Notes: generated by a model from the sequence alone, not told the origin. DNA of 64,000 bases from Kriegella sp963975415 (GCF_963975415.1 NZ_CAXBGN010000006.1:1-64000), one strand, 5' to 3'; shown: positions 17,384 to 25,931, counted from the first letter of the stretch. A program made the numbers and translations.

Positions 17384-18538
17384 TTACCAATTTACTCCCG
17401 TATCTTTCCAACTTTTGTCCTTGGCCGAATTTAAAACAGCCTCGCAAACTTTCTGGGTTTCTTGTGCCTCCTTAAAGGTAGGGGAACAAGGTTTGCCTTC
17501 TTCCAACGCCTTAAGGAAGTCAGCTATTTGATGGACAAAACTATGTTCGTATCCTATGGAAAGACCTGGTACCCACCATTTGTCCATATAAGGATGGTCG
17601 CCGTCAGTAACATGAATGGATCGCCATCCTCTTTCTTGTGATTCGTCCCTATGGTCGAAATATTCTAAACGGGCAAGGTCATGCAAGTTCCATTTAATAG
17701 AAGCATGCTCGCCATTTATTTCAAAGGTATATAAAGCTTTGTGTCCTCTGGCATAACGGGTAGATTCGAAAAGACCGAGGGAGCCATTATCAAAATGACA
17801 ATGAAACATACAGGCATCGTCAATAGTCACTTCTTGTTTTTCTCCGGTACCCGTATGAACTCGTTCTTTGATAAAGGTTTCGGTCATAGCCGAAACATCT
17901 TTTATTCCGCCATTTAACCACATTGCGGTATCTATACAGTGAGCCAGCAAATCACCGGTTACGCCAGAACCTGCTGCGTCATTGTCTAATCGCCATAGTC
18001 CTTCGCCTCCTTGGGGAAGCTCAGGGCTGATAGTCCAATCTTGCAAGAAATTAGCACGATAATGGAATATTTTTCCCAATTTACCGGAATCAATAAGTTG
18101 CTTGGCAAGGGTTACCGATGGTAACCTTCTATAATTAAAATAAACGGTATTTGGTACACCGGCTTTTTCGATAGCATCAACCATAGGTTGTGCTTCGGCA
18201 ACCGTGCGAGCCAAAGGTTTTTCGCATAACACCATCTTTCCGGCTTCCGCTGCGGCAATAGCAATTTCTGCATGCATATTGTTCGGGGTACAGATGTCTA
18301 CGGCATCAATGTCATCGCGGGCAATCAACTTCTTCCAGTCGGTTTCTACCGATTCATAACCCCATTGGTCTGCAAACGCCTGTGTGCGTTCTTGGTTACG
18401 ACCGCAAATTGCTTTTAATACGGGTTGATATTCCAGTTCAGGAAAAAAATTGCCGACTCTACTATAGGCGTTGGAATGGGTTCTTCCCATAAATCCATAT
18501 CCTACCATTCCTATTCGTAATTCTTTCTTACTTGACAT
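17384..18538 (-). CDS. Gfo/Idh/MocA-family oxidoreductase (first of the operon)
   Basis: A 384-residue dehydrogenase with a full Rossmann motif GYGFMG (13-18), the CEKPLA motif, NYRRLPSVTLAKQLIDSGKLG and GVTGDLLAHCIDTAMWLNG in the substrate domain, where the family histidine/aspartate pair lies (HCID). Members oxidise or reduce one hydroxyl of a sugar or cyclitol; ThuB, a trehalose 3-dehydrogenase partner of ThuA in rhizobia, belongs to this family. There is no signal peptide. It lies 63 bp after the TIM-barrel gene in an operon headed by a ThuA gene, which favours a keto-sugar pathway. Confidence 0.9.
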   Translation of the reverse strand: MSSKKELRIGMVGYGFMGRTHSNAYSRVGNFFPELEYQPVLKAICGRNQERTQAFADQWGYESVETDWKKLIARDDIDAVDICTPNNMHAEIAIAAAEAGKMVLCEKPLARTVAEAQPMVDAIEKAGVPNTVYFNYRRLPSVTLAKQLIDSGKLGKIFHYRANFLQDWTISPELPQGGEGLWRLDNDAAGSGVTGDLLAHCIDTAMWLNGGIKDVSAMTETFIKERVHTGTGEKQEVTIDDACMFHCHFDNGSLGLFESTRYARGHKALYTFEINGEHASIKWNLHDLARLEYFDHRDESQERGWRSIHVTDGDHPYMDKWWVPGLSIGYEHSFVHQIADFLKALEEGKPCSPTFKEAQETQKVCEAVLNSAKDKSWKDTGVNW

Positions 18539-18601
18539 GTATACTTGATTTTTATTATAAGTTGAAGTTAAATGAGGGCCGATCTAGAGATCGGTATTGT
18601 C

Positions 18602-19651
18602 TTAAGGTGCCTCGTACCATCCGTGTTGTTGTCGAACTTTTATCATAGCACCCAAAATATCGTTCCATGTTTTTGGCTGCATCATAACATCATTCGGGAA
18701 CATACATCCGTCCCAGCAGATATGTCTTATTTTTTTGGTAATATTTCCGTTTTCATCACGTAACCAATGACCTGCATCTACGGCAATATCTAATTTTCCG
18801 TTAGGATCGGAGGCTTGACAATGTCTTCCTGTTTTATCATGTGATCCAGAGCCGAATACGGTACCGTCATTCTGTGCTACATGAAAATCGATTGTCCAAG
18901 GGCGAAGGGCGGCTGTAACCGTTTTTAAACCTTCGGTCAAAGTGGCACGGTCGTTCCAATCAAAGTCTTTGGGCAGTATTCTTTCATCTTCTTTGTTGTA
19001 CCCCAATAGATATAATAAGGTATGTGCCATATCTGCTTGGAATCCGATGTTGGGACGATCCACTGCTTCAAGCGTATTTACCATTGTTTTCCAGCCGTGC
19101 ATTCCACCCCAGCAAATCTCGCCTTCGGCAGCAAGTGACTCGCCATAATCGGCTGCCACATCACAAGCCTCCCTAAAGGTTTGTGCTATCAATTTTGTAT
19201 TGGCCGTCGGGTCTGCCGCCCAGCTTGAAGGGTCGACCGATGAATCTATGCGTATGACTCCATTGGGTCGTATGCCAAGATCACGCAGCTTCTTGCCTAT
19301 TACGCAGGCTTTGCGTACTTGGGTTACAAATTGATTGCGTTCATCTCGAGAGCCCATAGCTGATCCTCCTCCGGTACCGGCCCAAACCGGGGCTACCAAA
19401 CTTCCAATTTCCAAGTTCTTGGCCCTGGCCTTGTCTACCAATTGTTTGATGCCGTCATCATTGGAGTCGATATCTAAATGAGGGTCTGCAGCAAAAAGAT
19501 CGAATCCGTCGAACTTGACTCCGTCAACTTCGGCATTCGCAGTCATTTCAATCATGGTGTCGATGGAAATTGGTGGTTCTGAATCTGGTCCTTTCCCTAC
19601 CACACCGGGCCACGAAGCGTTGTGGAGTTTAGGATAGTTGTTTTCTGGCAT
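18602..19651 (-). CDS. TIM-barrel sugar isomerase/epimerase (AP-endonuclease-2 fold)
   Basis: A 349-residue sugar phosphate isomerase/epimerase-type TIM barrel. Likely metal ligands are in AAEGEICWGG (Glu), GFQADMAHT (Asp/His), TIDFHVAQNDG (His) and a late DKTGRHC segment, the usual Glu-Asp-His-Glu style set of the fold. The start at 19651 is chosen because it falls after the ThuA stop; a longer open frame to 19708 would overlap that gene and adds a basic, unconserved-looking leader. No signal peptide, so cytoplasmic. It differs from the shorter epimerase at 23599, so the two are probably sequential enzymes or act on different sugars. The precise reaction is unknown. Confidence 0.85.
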   Translation of the reverse strand: MPENNYPKLHNASWPGVVGKGPDSEPPISIDTMIEMTANAEVDGVKFDGFDLFAADPHLDIDSNDDGIKQLVDKARAKNLEIGSLVAPVWAGTGGGSAMGSRDERNQFVTQVRKACVIGKKLRDLGIRPNGVIRIDSSVDPSSWAADPTANTKLIAQTFREACDVAADYGESLAAEGEICWGGMHGWKTMVNTLEAVDRPNIGFQADMAHTLLYLLGYNKEDERILPKDFDWNDRATLTEGLKTVTAALRPWTIDFHVAQNDGTVFGSGSHDKTGRHCQASDPNGKLDIAVDAGHWLRDENGNITKKIRHICWDGCMFPNDVMMQPKTWNDILGAMIKVRQQHGWYEAP

Positions 19652-19677
19652 AACTGTTGTTTTTAATCGTTTCTTAA

Positions 19678-20853
19678 TTATTTTCTGGGCATTATTACAG
19701 AATTCCAATCCGCCAAGTCAGACGGTTTGACATTTTTCTGAAAGCCCTTAAAGTTAAAAGTAGTTGGTTTATATTCTCCAACAAAATCAATACTATTATT
19801 GGGTTTAATTTCATTTTCCATTTTAAGTCCCCAGAAGCAGGCATTAATAAGCATCCTTCTAAAGCCTTCACTGAGAATATCTTCGGAAGCACCGTGTGTA
19901 GTTGTAAATGCACGTCCAGGTTTGCCTGATGCTATTTGGTAGGTGCGAACCCATGCAACTGGAAGCTCTTCTTTGGTATCGTCTGCCGGTGAATCGGGGG
20001 TCATTCCGTTCAAGACCCTGCCACGGGCCAATATTTTTAAATCTTTTCCTTGGGGGTAAGCGTTGTAACCTCCGCATTGGGCCCAAGCATTTTCTACCCC
20101 GCGCATAATCGGATGCAATTTATTTGTGTCTTCCGTGATTAATTTAGAAGCCTGCTGATGGTTTTTGCCGTAATGCCCTACCCAGGTTTCACCTAAAACC
20201 ACCTCTCCGAAACCTCCATGCCAAGCTTCTTTTTCGCCCTCATATTTATAATCGTAATGGCCCCAATTGGGGTTATCGGAATTTTTAAAAGCATGCGTAG
20301 ACGTTCTGAGGCCGATCACCGGGCGCCCTTTACGCAGGTAATCGTCTATAAACTGCATTTGTTTGTTTTCGAAATTCGCGAACCGTGTAAAGATTACCAT
20401 GAGGTCGGCTGTTTCAAGCGCATCAAGGCCTTTAAGGTTCGAACTGCCCGGGAATATGTTGCCTTGGTCATCTAAAGCCCAGACAACGGTACAGGTGAAG
20501 CCGTATCTCTTGGCAAGGATTTTTGCTAACGCAGGAAGTGTTTCTTCTCCTCTGTATTCGTGGTCTGTTGCAATAAAAACAATGTTTCTGTTTTTTCCTG
20601 GTCCTTTTTTTCCTTTGTAGGTTACACGATACTTGTCAATATTCGCTTCGCTCTGTATCGGCAGGCTTTTTTCAAGGGCTATATTGAAATTTTCCGATAG
20701 GCTGTCTTGTGAAATACTAGCTGTGTGCACAGCCATATTCTTTTTCATGTGATCCCCGCAAGAACAAAGAAGTACTATCACAAAAAAATACCACATGATA
20801 ATTTTTGCGTTTTTGGTATAAAAAGAATAGCGATAAAATAATGATTTTGACAT
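19678..20853 (-). CDS. ThuA-domain lipoprotein (copy 1)
   Basis: A 391-residue protein with a lipobox (LLCSC-GDHMKK) and a ThuA-like class-I glutamine-amidotransferase-like fold: NIVFIATDHEYRGEETLPAL, LMVIFTRFANFENKQM, and DDYLRKGRPVIGLRTSTHAF. ThuA in rhizobia acts with ThuB on trehalose and related disaccharides through 3-keto sugars; here the lipid anchor puts the protein outside the cytoplasm, unlike rhizobial ThuA. First gene of the leftward operon. The start is uncertain: 20853 gives a long basic n-region, while an internal ATG at 20796 starts directly at the hydrophobic stretch. A putative -7 box at 20868-20861 would leave almost no leader for the 20853 start. Paralogue of the protein at 24571-25692. 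Confidence 0.85.
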   Translation of the reverse strand: MSKSLFYRYSFYTKNAKIIMWYFFVIVLLCSCGDHMKKNMAVHTASISQDSLSENFNIALEKSLPIQSEANIDKYRVTYKGKKGPGKNRNIVFIATDHEYRGEETLPALAKILAKRYGFTCTVVWALDDQGNIFPGSSNLKGLDALETADLMVIFTRFANFENKQMQFIDDYLRKGRPVIGLRTSTHAFKNSDNPNWGHYDYKYEGEKEAWHGGFGEVVLGETWVGHYGKNHQQASKLITEDTNKLHPIMRGVENAWAQCGGYNAYPQGKDLKILARGRVLNGMTPDSPADDTKEELPVAWVRTYQIASGKPGRAFTTTHGASEDILSEGFRRMLINACFWGLKMENEIKPNNSIDFVGEYKPTTFNFKGFQKNVKPSDLADWNSVIMPRK

Positions 20854-20878
20854 AATAATACAAAGCTATAACACTTGT

Positions 20879-20886
20879 TGGTCAAT
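20879..20886 (-). repeat. ATTGACCA motif before the ThuA operon
   Basis: ATTGACCA on the minus strand, 25 bp before the 20853 start and inside the TATAACACT inverted repeat. One of four same-orientation copies in the window. Confidence 0.3.
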
Positions 20887-21105
20887 TAATTTTGCAAGTA
20901 AATTTACTAGTGTTATAAGAAATCAAAGTTCGCATAAAGGTTAAAATACCAGAGACCTTCCTAAAATCATTCTGTGTGTCAATATCTAAATTTATTATCA
21001 TATTTTATGCACTATTGACAAAAATTGTTAGGATATAATTTGACAATTAAAATTTAGCTGTACAAAGCTAAAATACTATCGGTTTTGATATTTCCTGTAT
21101 CTTAC

Positions 21106-21131
21106 TAAAAGATGACACTTTTTTGTCTTAT
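21106..21131 (+). promoter_or_regulatory. AraC operator candidate, araC-proximal copy
   Basis: Contains TGACACTTTTTTGTCTTA (21113-21130), which recurs exactly, inverted, at 22049-22066 on the other side of araC; extended to 26 bp the two agree at 25 positions. The core GACA-N6-TGTC is itself palindromic. This copy overlaps the putative araC -7 box TATATTTG (21129-21136), a position typical of autorepression. Confidence 0.65.
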
Positions 21132-21163
21132 ATTTGGTTAAATTTCGATTTTAGAGAAAATTT

Positions 21164-22048
21164 ATGAGTACCCCAAATATAGAAAAAACACTTACTTCTA
21201 AAGAGACTTTTGTCTTTAAAGATCTTGTGGGGCCGTACTTTAACCCCAATTGGCATTTTCATCCTGAGTTCCAAATTTCGTTTATAGTCAAAGGAAAGGG
21301 AACCCGGTTTGTCGGTGATCATGTGCATAGTTTCGAAGAAGGGGATCTTGTTTTTACTGGCCCCAATCTACCTCATTTATGGCGTAGTGATGATGCTTAT
21401 TTTGAAAAGGATAGCAAACTGACAACAAGAGGGTTGGTCATTTATTTTGATCATGAGCTTTTAAGTGAATCGTTGTTGGATCGAGAGGAGTTTTATAACT
21501 TGAACAAACTTGTCGAGAACGCTTCAAGAGGTATGGAGTTTTATGGTGAAACTAGAGATGAAATCAATGGATTGTTTTTGCAAATTGCCGATGAAAAAGG
21601 ATTTCGGCGTATAATTAAATTGCTTGAAATATTGGATATTTTGGCCAGTAGTGAAGATTATAATTTACTATCGAGTCCTGGTTATGTGAACGTGTTTAAA
21701 GGCGATGACGCAGAAAAAATGCGCATGGTCTATGAATACGTAATGACTAATTTCAAGACCAAAATCTCCTTGGAAGAGGCTGCCCTGATGTTGAACATGA
21801 CCACAACTTCATTCTGTCGCTATTTTAAACCAAGGGCGAATAAAACCTTCACGCGTTTTGTAAACGAAATAAGAATTGGTCATGCCCGTAAACTGTTGCT
21901 CGAAGATAACTTCAACATCTCGCAAATCAGTTATGAATGTGGCTTCAATGCCCTGTCTAATTTTAATAGGCAATTTAAGGCGATTACCGATATGAGTCCC
22001 CATGAGTATCGCAAGTTGTTTTTAAATATTAAGACCAGTATCTCCTGA
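21164..22048 (+). CDS. AraC-family transcriptional regulator with cupin sensor
   Basis: A 294-residue regulator. The N-terminal half is a cupin-type ligand domain (NPNWHFHPEFQISFIVKGKGTRFVGDH, then EEGDLVFTGPNLPHLW); the C-terminal part (about 195-290) holds two helix-turn-helix units, ISLEEAALMLNMTTTSFCRYFK and NISQISYECGFNALSNFNRQFK, followed by MSPHEYRK. This is the common build of sugar-responsive AraC activators in Bacteroidota. It lies between the leftward sugar-oxidation operon and the rightward permease/epimerase/ThuA genes and is flanked by an inverted pair of identical 18-bp sequences, its likely binding sites. The inducer is unknown, probably a sugar intermediate of the cluster. 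Confidence 0.93.
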   Translation: MSTPNIEKTLTSKETFVFKDLVGPYFNPNWHFHPEFQISFIVKGKGTRFVGDHVHSFEEGDLVFTGPNLPHLWRSDDAYFEKDSKLTTRGLVIYFDHELLSESLLDREEFYNLNKLVENASRGMEFYGETRDEINGLFLQIADEKGFRRIIKLLEILDILASSEDYNLLSSPGYVNVFKGDDAEKMRMVYEYVMTNFKTKISLEEAALMLNMTTTSFCRYFKPRANKTFTRFVNEIRIGHARKLLLEDNFNISQISYECGFNALSNFNRQFKAITDMSPHEYRKLFLNIKTSIS

Positions 22049-22073
22049 TAAGACAAAAAAGTGTCACCTTTTA
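22048..22073 (-). promoter_or_regulatory. AraC operator candidate, permease-proximal copy
   Basis: Inverted copy of the 21106-21131 element, starting at the last base of the araC stop codon. It ends 16 bp before a TTG (22090-22092) and 35 bp before TAGATTTG (22109-22116), which places it where an activator would sit upstream of the permease promoter. Confidence 0.65.
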
Positions 22074-22089
22074 ACAAAATATAGGAATC

Positions 22090-22116
22090 TTGAAGTTTCC
22101 TTTTGCTTTAGATTTG
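22090..22116 (+). promoter_or_regulatory. Putative promoter of the permease operon
   Basis: TTG (22090-22092), a 16-base spacer, and TAGATTTG (22109-22116), a full match to the Bacteroidota TAnnTTTG -7 box with a spacer slightly short of the usual 17-23. It would give a leader of about 185 nt before the ATG at 22310. Confidence 0.4.
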
Positions 22117-22253
22117 TTTGATTTCGAAAGTTGTAAGACTAAACTGTTGTTATTTTTAAAATAAAGGCTTGTAAATCAGTAATTTGACAAGTGTATTCGT
22201 AAAAAATTATGAATATCATAAAAAAAAATGGTAAACTTACAGGTTCATAAAGC

Positions 22254-22261
22254 ATTGACCA
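22254..22261 (+). repeat. ATTGACCA motif before the permease gene
   Basis: ATTGACCA on the + strand, 48 bp before the permease start. One of four same-orientation copies in the window. Confidence 0.3.
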
Positions 22262-22309
22262 ATTCTTGATAATAAAAACAATAATCTAAATTTTAAAACT
22301 ATTTAACCA

Positions 22310-23578
22310 ATGGAATCTACAGGTAATCGAGCAGGCTTAAACGCCAATAGACTTTTTTATGGTAGCTGTTTTGCGTTGATCACTACCGCCTTTTCTTTTA
22401 GTATAAGGGCCGGAATATTGCCTCAACTAGGAGAAGAGCTAAGTTTAACGGCAGAACAGTTGGGCTTTATTAACTCAATGTGGTTTTTAGGATTTCCATT
22501 GTCGATGGTCGTTGGAGGTTTAATTTATCATAAGGTAGGTGGTAAAGCGATTATGCAGTTTGCTTTTTTTGCCCATGCCCTTGGTATAATTCTTACTATA
22601 TATTCGGGTAGTTATACAGGCCTGTTGATTTCGACTTTGCTGATAGGTTTGGGCAACGGGTGTACAGAGGCTGCCTGTAATCCGATGATTGCCGATGCCT
22701 ACCAAGGCAATAGAATGAGTAAGATGATGAACCGCTTTCATATGTGGTTCCCAGGAGGTATAATGCTCGGAAGTCTTATTTCTGAATTTATGACATCTTC
22801 ATCTATAAGTTGGGAAACCCAAATATGGATAATTATGATTCCAACATTGATTTATGCCTATTTGTTTTTTGGCCAGCCTTGGCCTAAAGCCAAAGTAGAC
22901 GAGGCAGCAACACTTTCGGGCAATTTTAAGGCCATGATTTCGCCTTTGTTCCTTTTTATGGTTATATGTATGTCTTTAACGGCAATTTCAGAGTTCGGTC
23001 CGCAGCAATGGGTAGGCCTCATTCTTGCGAAGAGTGGAGCCAAACCTATGATTATTTTGGCTTTGACTACGGGGCTTATGGCCGTTGCCCGGTATTTTGG
23101 TGGTGATGTAGTAAAGAAGTTCGATCAGACGGGGGTTCTTTTGGGCTCGGCAGTTTTAGCCACTATAGGTATATTTCTTTTTAGCACTCAAACGGGAACA
23201 ATGGCCTATGTAGCGGCAATATTTTTTGCATTGGGAATCGCTTATTTTTGGCCGAACATGTTGGGATTCATTGCCGATAAAATTCCAAAAAGTGGTGCAT
23301 TAGGTTTGTCGGTTCTTGGTGCAGTCGGAATGTTTTCCTCTTCTATTTTTCAACCCATAATTGGAGGCTGGATCGATGCTGATAAAGCTGAAGCTGCCGC
23401 ACAAGGACTTACAGGAGATGAACTTGAATTGGTGGCTGGTCAAGATACTTTGGGCACAATGGTCTCGTTTCCGGCAATTTTAATTGTTTTGTTCGCCATA
23501 CTTTGGTTTTGGGTCAAAAATAGAAAAAGTACCGACCCCGCTGAAGCTAGTAGTGACCAACCAGTTACAGATCTCTAG
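22310..23578 (+). CDS. MFS permease, probable sugar transporter
   Basis: A 422-residue major-facilitator protein with about 12 hydrophobic segments. The loop between helices 2 and 3 holds a family-like GGLIYHKVGGKAIM, and a second-half counterpart GDVVKKFDQTGVLLG follows helix 8. The soluble tail (NRKSTDPAEASSD) is short. It likely imports a sugar or keto sugar released in the periplasm for the cytoplasmic epimerases and dehydrogenases encoded around it. It is the first gene after the AraC regulator, with the inverted operator copy in its upstream region, and is followed 20 bp later by the epimerase gene. Substrate unknown. Confidence 0.9.
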   Translation: MESTGNRAGLNANRLFYGSCFALITTAFSFSIRAGILPQLGEELSLTAEQLGFINSMWFLGFPLSMVVGGLIYHKVGGKAIMQFAFFAHALGIILTIYSGSYTGLLISTLLIGLGNGCTEAACNPMIADAYQGNRMSKMMNRFHMWFPGGIMLGSLISEFMTSSSISWETQIWIIMIPTLIYAYLFFGQPWPKAKVDEAATLSGNFKAMISPLFLFMVICMSLTAISEFGPQQWVGLILAKSGAKPMIILALTTGLMAVARYFGGDVVKKFDQTGVLLGSAVLATIGIFLFSTQTGTMAYVAAIFFALGIAYFWPNMLGFIADKIPKSGALGLSVLGAVGMFSSSIFQPIIGGWIDADKAEAAAQGLTGDELELVAGQDTLGTMVSFPAILIVLFAILWFWVKNRKSTDPAEASSDQPVTDL

Positions 23579-23598
23579 ATAATCCATAAAATTTAAGC

Positions 23599-24441
23599 AT
23601 GAAAATTGGAATGAATATGTTGCTCTGGACAAACCATGTCACAGAGCAACATTTTAGTATTGTCGATACCTTAAAAAAAACAGGGTATGACGGCGTTGAA
23701 TTATTTTTAGGAGAAGGTGATGAAAAGCACTATTCAAAATTAGGAAACCATTTTTCCAGTATTGATATGGGAGTCACGGCAGTAGGTGCCTTATCACCTG
23801 ATCAGAATATTGCGAGTCCTGACAAGAAAGTTAGGGCGGCAGGTTTAGAACAATTGAAATGGACTATCGATATGGCAGCCGCCGCTAATGTAGAGGTGAT
23901 ATGTGGGCCTTTTCATTCCACTTTTGCCTATTTTACCCGTCAACCACCCACAATTGAGGAAAAACAGTGGAGTAATGAAATGCTTTGGCATGCAGCAGAA
24001 TATGCAAAGCAAGCCAACATTATACTTACCCCTGAGGCAGTTAATAGATTTGAGTGTTACCTTTATAACACCATGGCCGATTTAGGCGCCATGGTAGAAG
24101 CGGTCAATCACCCCAACTTGGGGGCTATGTTCGACACGCACCATGCGAATATTGAAGAGAAAAGTCAGTCTTCGGCGATAAAGACTATTGCACCTCATTT
24201 AAAACATGTGCATATTAGTGAGAATGATCGTGGAACACCGGGTAGTGGTCAGATAAATTTCAATGATGCTTTTTCAGCTCTGAAAGAAATAAACTATGAC
24301 GGCTGGTTGACCATTGAGGCCTTTAGTACCATTATTCCAGAGTTTGCGAATGCCATTAACGTATGGCGTGACTATTCGCCCTCAGAGGAAATTTATACCG
24401 AGGGTTTGAAGTTGATTAAGAACGGAATGGGTATTGATTAG
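23599..24441 (+). CDS. D-tagatose/D-psicose 3-epimerase-like TIM-barrel enzyme
   Basis: A 280-residue sugar epimerase of the DTE/DPE type. Likely metal ligands are Glu146 (PEAVNRFE), Asp179 (MFDTHHANIEE), His205 (KHVHISEND) and Glu240 (LTIEAF). Each lies exactly four residues before the ligands I recall for Agrobacterium D-psicose 3-epimerase (150, 183, 209, 244), which supports the assignment strongly. The ENDRGTPGSG loop matches the family's substrate loop, usually written as E-x-N-R-x-x-P-G-x-G. Enzymes of this family invert C3 of free ketoses. It sits between the permease and a ThuA gene, so a C3-modified sugar is a natural intermediate of this cluster (inference). Cytoplasmic. Confidence 0.85.
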   Translation: MKIGMNMLLWTNHVTEQHFSIVDTLKKTGYDGVELFLGEGDEKHYSKLGNHFSSIDMGVTAVGALSPDQNIASPDKKVRAAGLEQLKWTIDMAAAANVEVICGPFHSTFAYFTRQPPTIEEKQWSNEMLWHAAEYAKQANIILTPEAVNRFECYLYNTMADLGAMVEAVNHPNLGAMFDTHHANIEEKSQSSAIKTIAPHLKHVHISENDRGTPGSGQINFNDAFSALKEINYDGWLTIEAFSTIIPEFANAINVWRDYSPSEEIYTEGLKLIKNGMGID

Positions 24442-24570
24442 CGCATTCCATTAAAAGAGCTCATGGCAATGTCGATTGGTTAAATTGGGCATTCATGAAT
24501 TTTTCTTGAGAGTAATTAAGTACAGATGAAACTATGATATCTGTTTTGTTAAATAAAAAAATATCCCCAG

Positions 24571-25692
24571 ATGAAAAATCTACTACCTTTTATTATTTGT
24601 TTTTTGATGTTCGCCTGTAAAGAACAAAAAGAAACCAAAGCTGAAGAAACCACAAAAGTTGAGGCGACCGAAACACCCAAGCAATGGTTGACTTTCGAAG
24701 GTTCGGATGAAAATGGAAAGCATGTTGTTTTGATTTCGGGGGATGAAGAATATCGTTCGGAGGAGTCTATGCCGCAATTGGCTAAAATTTTGTCGGCCCA
24801 CCACGGTTTCAACTGTACGGTATTGTTTGCCCAAGATCCTGAGCATCCTGGAATAATAGATGCCAATTATGTCAATAATATTCCTGGGTTGGAAGCCCTA
24901 GACAATGCTGACCTGATGATTATTTCTACTCGTTTTAGAGCTTTGCCAGACGACCAAATGAAACATATCGATGATTATTTAAAATTGGGTAAACCCGTTA
25001 TCGGATTGCGAACAGCTACGCATGCCTTTAATTTTAAGAAGGAGGATGTTTCTGCTTATAAACATTACGGAAACTCTTATAAAGGTGATATGACCGGATG
25101 GACTGATGGTTTTGGCCGAGTCGTTCTGGGTGAGCATTGGATCAACCATCATGGCCGTCACAAACATCAAAGTACCAAAGGGATGGTAGCCGAGGCCGGA
25201 AAGCGTAACGGACTTGCCAACGGCATTGAAGATGGCGATGTATGGGCCTCCGCCGATGTATATGGTGTTCGCTTACCTTTGCCTGGAGATGCCGAACCCA
25301 TTATTTATGGTAAAGTGATGGATAGGGCCGGGGAGTTCGATGAGAACGATATGTTCTATGGAATGAGACCTACCGACGATAAAGAGGCCGATACGAACAA
25401 GAAAGGTGTGAAATTCAACGATCCGATAATGCCTGTAGCTTGGACAAGAACCTATCAAATACCTGGAGGGGAAAAAGGAAAGGCATTTACCTCTACTGCT
25501 TTTTCCGCTGTAGATTTCACAATAGAAGGTACGCGAAGACTGATTGTAAATGCGGTGTATTGGACCCTTGACTTGCCTGTACCCTCAAAAACTAACGTAA
25601 ACTTGGTGGGTTCCTATAACCCAACCGCTTTCGAGTTTAGAAGTGACGAATATTGGGATCAAAAACAATTGAAGGTGGAGAGTTTTCAGTGA
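24571..25692 (+). CDS. ThuA-domain lipoprotein (copy 2)
   Basis: A 373-residue lipoprotein (signal MKNLLPFIICFLMFAC, Cys16) with a ThuA domain: HVVLISGDEEYRSEESMPQLAKIL, DLMIISTRFRALPDDQM, and DDYLKLGKPVIGLRTATHAF. It parallels the copy at 19678-20853 motif by motif (D-E-Y-R, THAF, GxGxVVLGExW, then a C-terminal AFT-T-F/H region) but carries a distinct insertion near DGDVWASADVYGVRLPLPGD. The two copies are transcribed away from the central araC, each with a different set of sugar enzymes, so they may handle different linkages. Likely anchored on the periplasmic side: no acidic surface-export run directly follows the cysteine. It is 129 bp after the epimerase gene. Confidence 0.85.
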   Translation: MKNLLPFIICFLMFACKEQKETKAEETTKVEATETPKQWLTFEGSDENGKHVVLISGDEEYRSEESMPQLAKILSAHHGFNCTVLFAQDPEHPGIIDANYVNNIPGLEALDNADLMIISTRFRALPDDQMKHIDDYLKLGKPVIGLRTATHAFNFKKEDVSAYKHYGNSYKGDMTGWTDGFGRVVLGEHWINHHGRHKHQSTKGMVAEAGKRNGLANGIEDGDVWASADVYGVRLPLPGDAEPIIYGKVMDRAGEFDENDMFYGMRPTDDKEADTNKKGVKFNDPIMPVAWTRTYQIPGGEKGKAFTSTAFSAVDFTIEGTRRLIVNAVYWTLDLPVPSKTNVNLVGSYNPTAFEFRSDEYWDQKQLKVESFQ

Positions 25693-25931
25693 GAATATTT
25701 CTTTTTTTCCTGAAGGCATTTCAATGATATTGTTTAAAGTTTATAGATTTAGGTGAGTGCAATACTGCTAAATGAGTGTTTACTTAAGTAAGAGTAAATG
25801 ACAGATACATACTTTATTCGTTTTTGAAAACCTTAATTGGGCGCTCTTCTTTTAAATAGCTACAATATCTTTTTGATAGATGTTGAGAATGTCGATATTC
25901 TATAGTATAACCAGTTAAAAATCAATCAAGG

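Larger units (their letters stand above)
20854..21163. promoter_or_regulatory. Divergent promoter region between ThuA operon and araC
   Basis: No gene is visible in these 310 bp. On the minus strand TAGCTTTG (20868-20861) fits a -7 box for the ThuA operon. It touches a perfect 9-bp inverted repeat, TATAACACT (20867-20875) and AGTGTTATA (20909-20917), centres 42 bp apart, with the octamer ATTGACCA (minus, 20886-20879) between the arms. Further on lies TTTAGCT-N6-AGCTAAA (21053-21072). The right end carries the AraC-flanking repeat (21106-21131) overlapping TATATTTG (21129-21136), a -7 box giving araC a leader of about 20 nt. Confidence 0.55.

Noticed and set aside
21015..21039. TTGACA and TATAAT resembling a sigma-70 promoter before araC
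   Set aside because: The spacer is only 13 bases, and Bacteroidota use a different primary promoter; a better -7 box lies at 21129-21136.
25780..25791. Palindrome TTACTTAAGTAA before susC pair 2 as an operator
   Set aside because: Short and AT-rich, easily expected by chance in this spacer; kept only as a remark.
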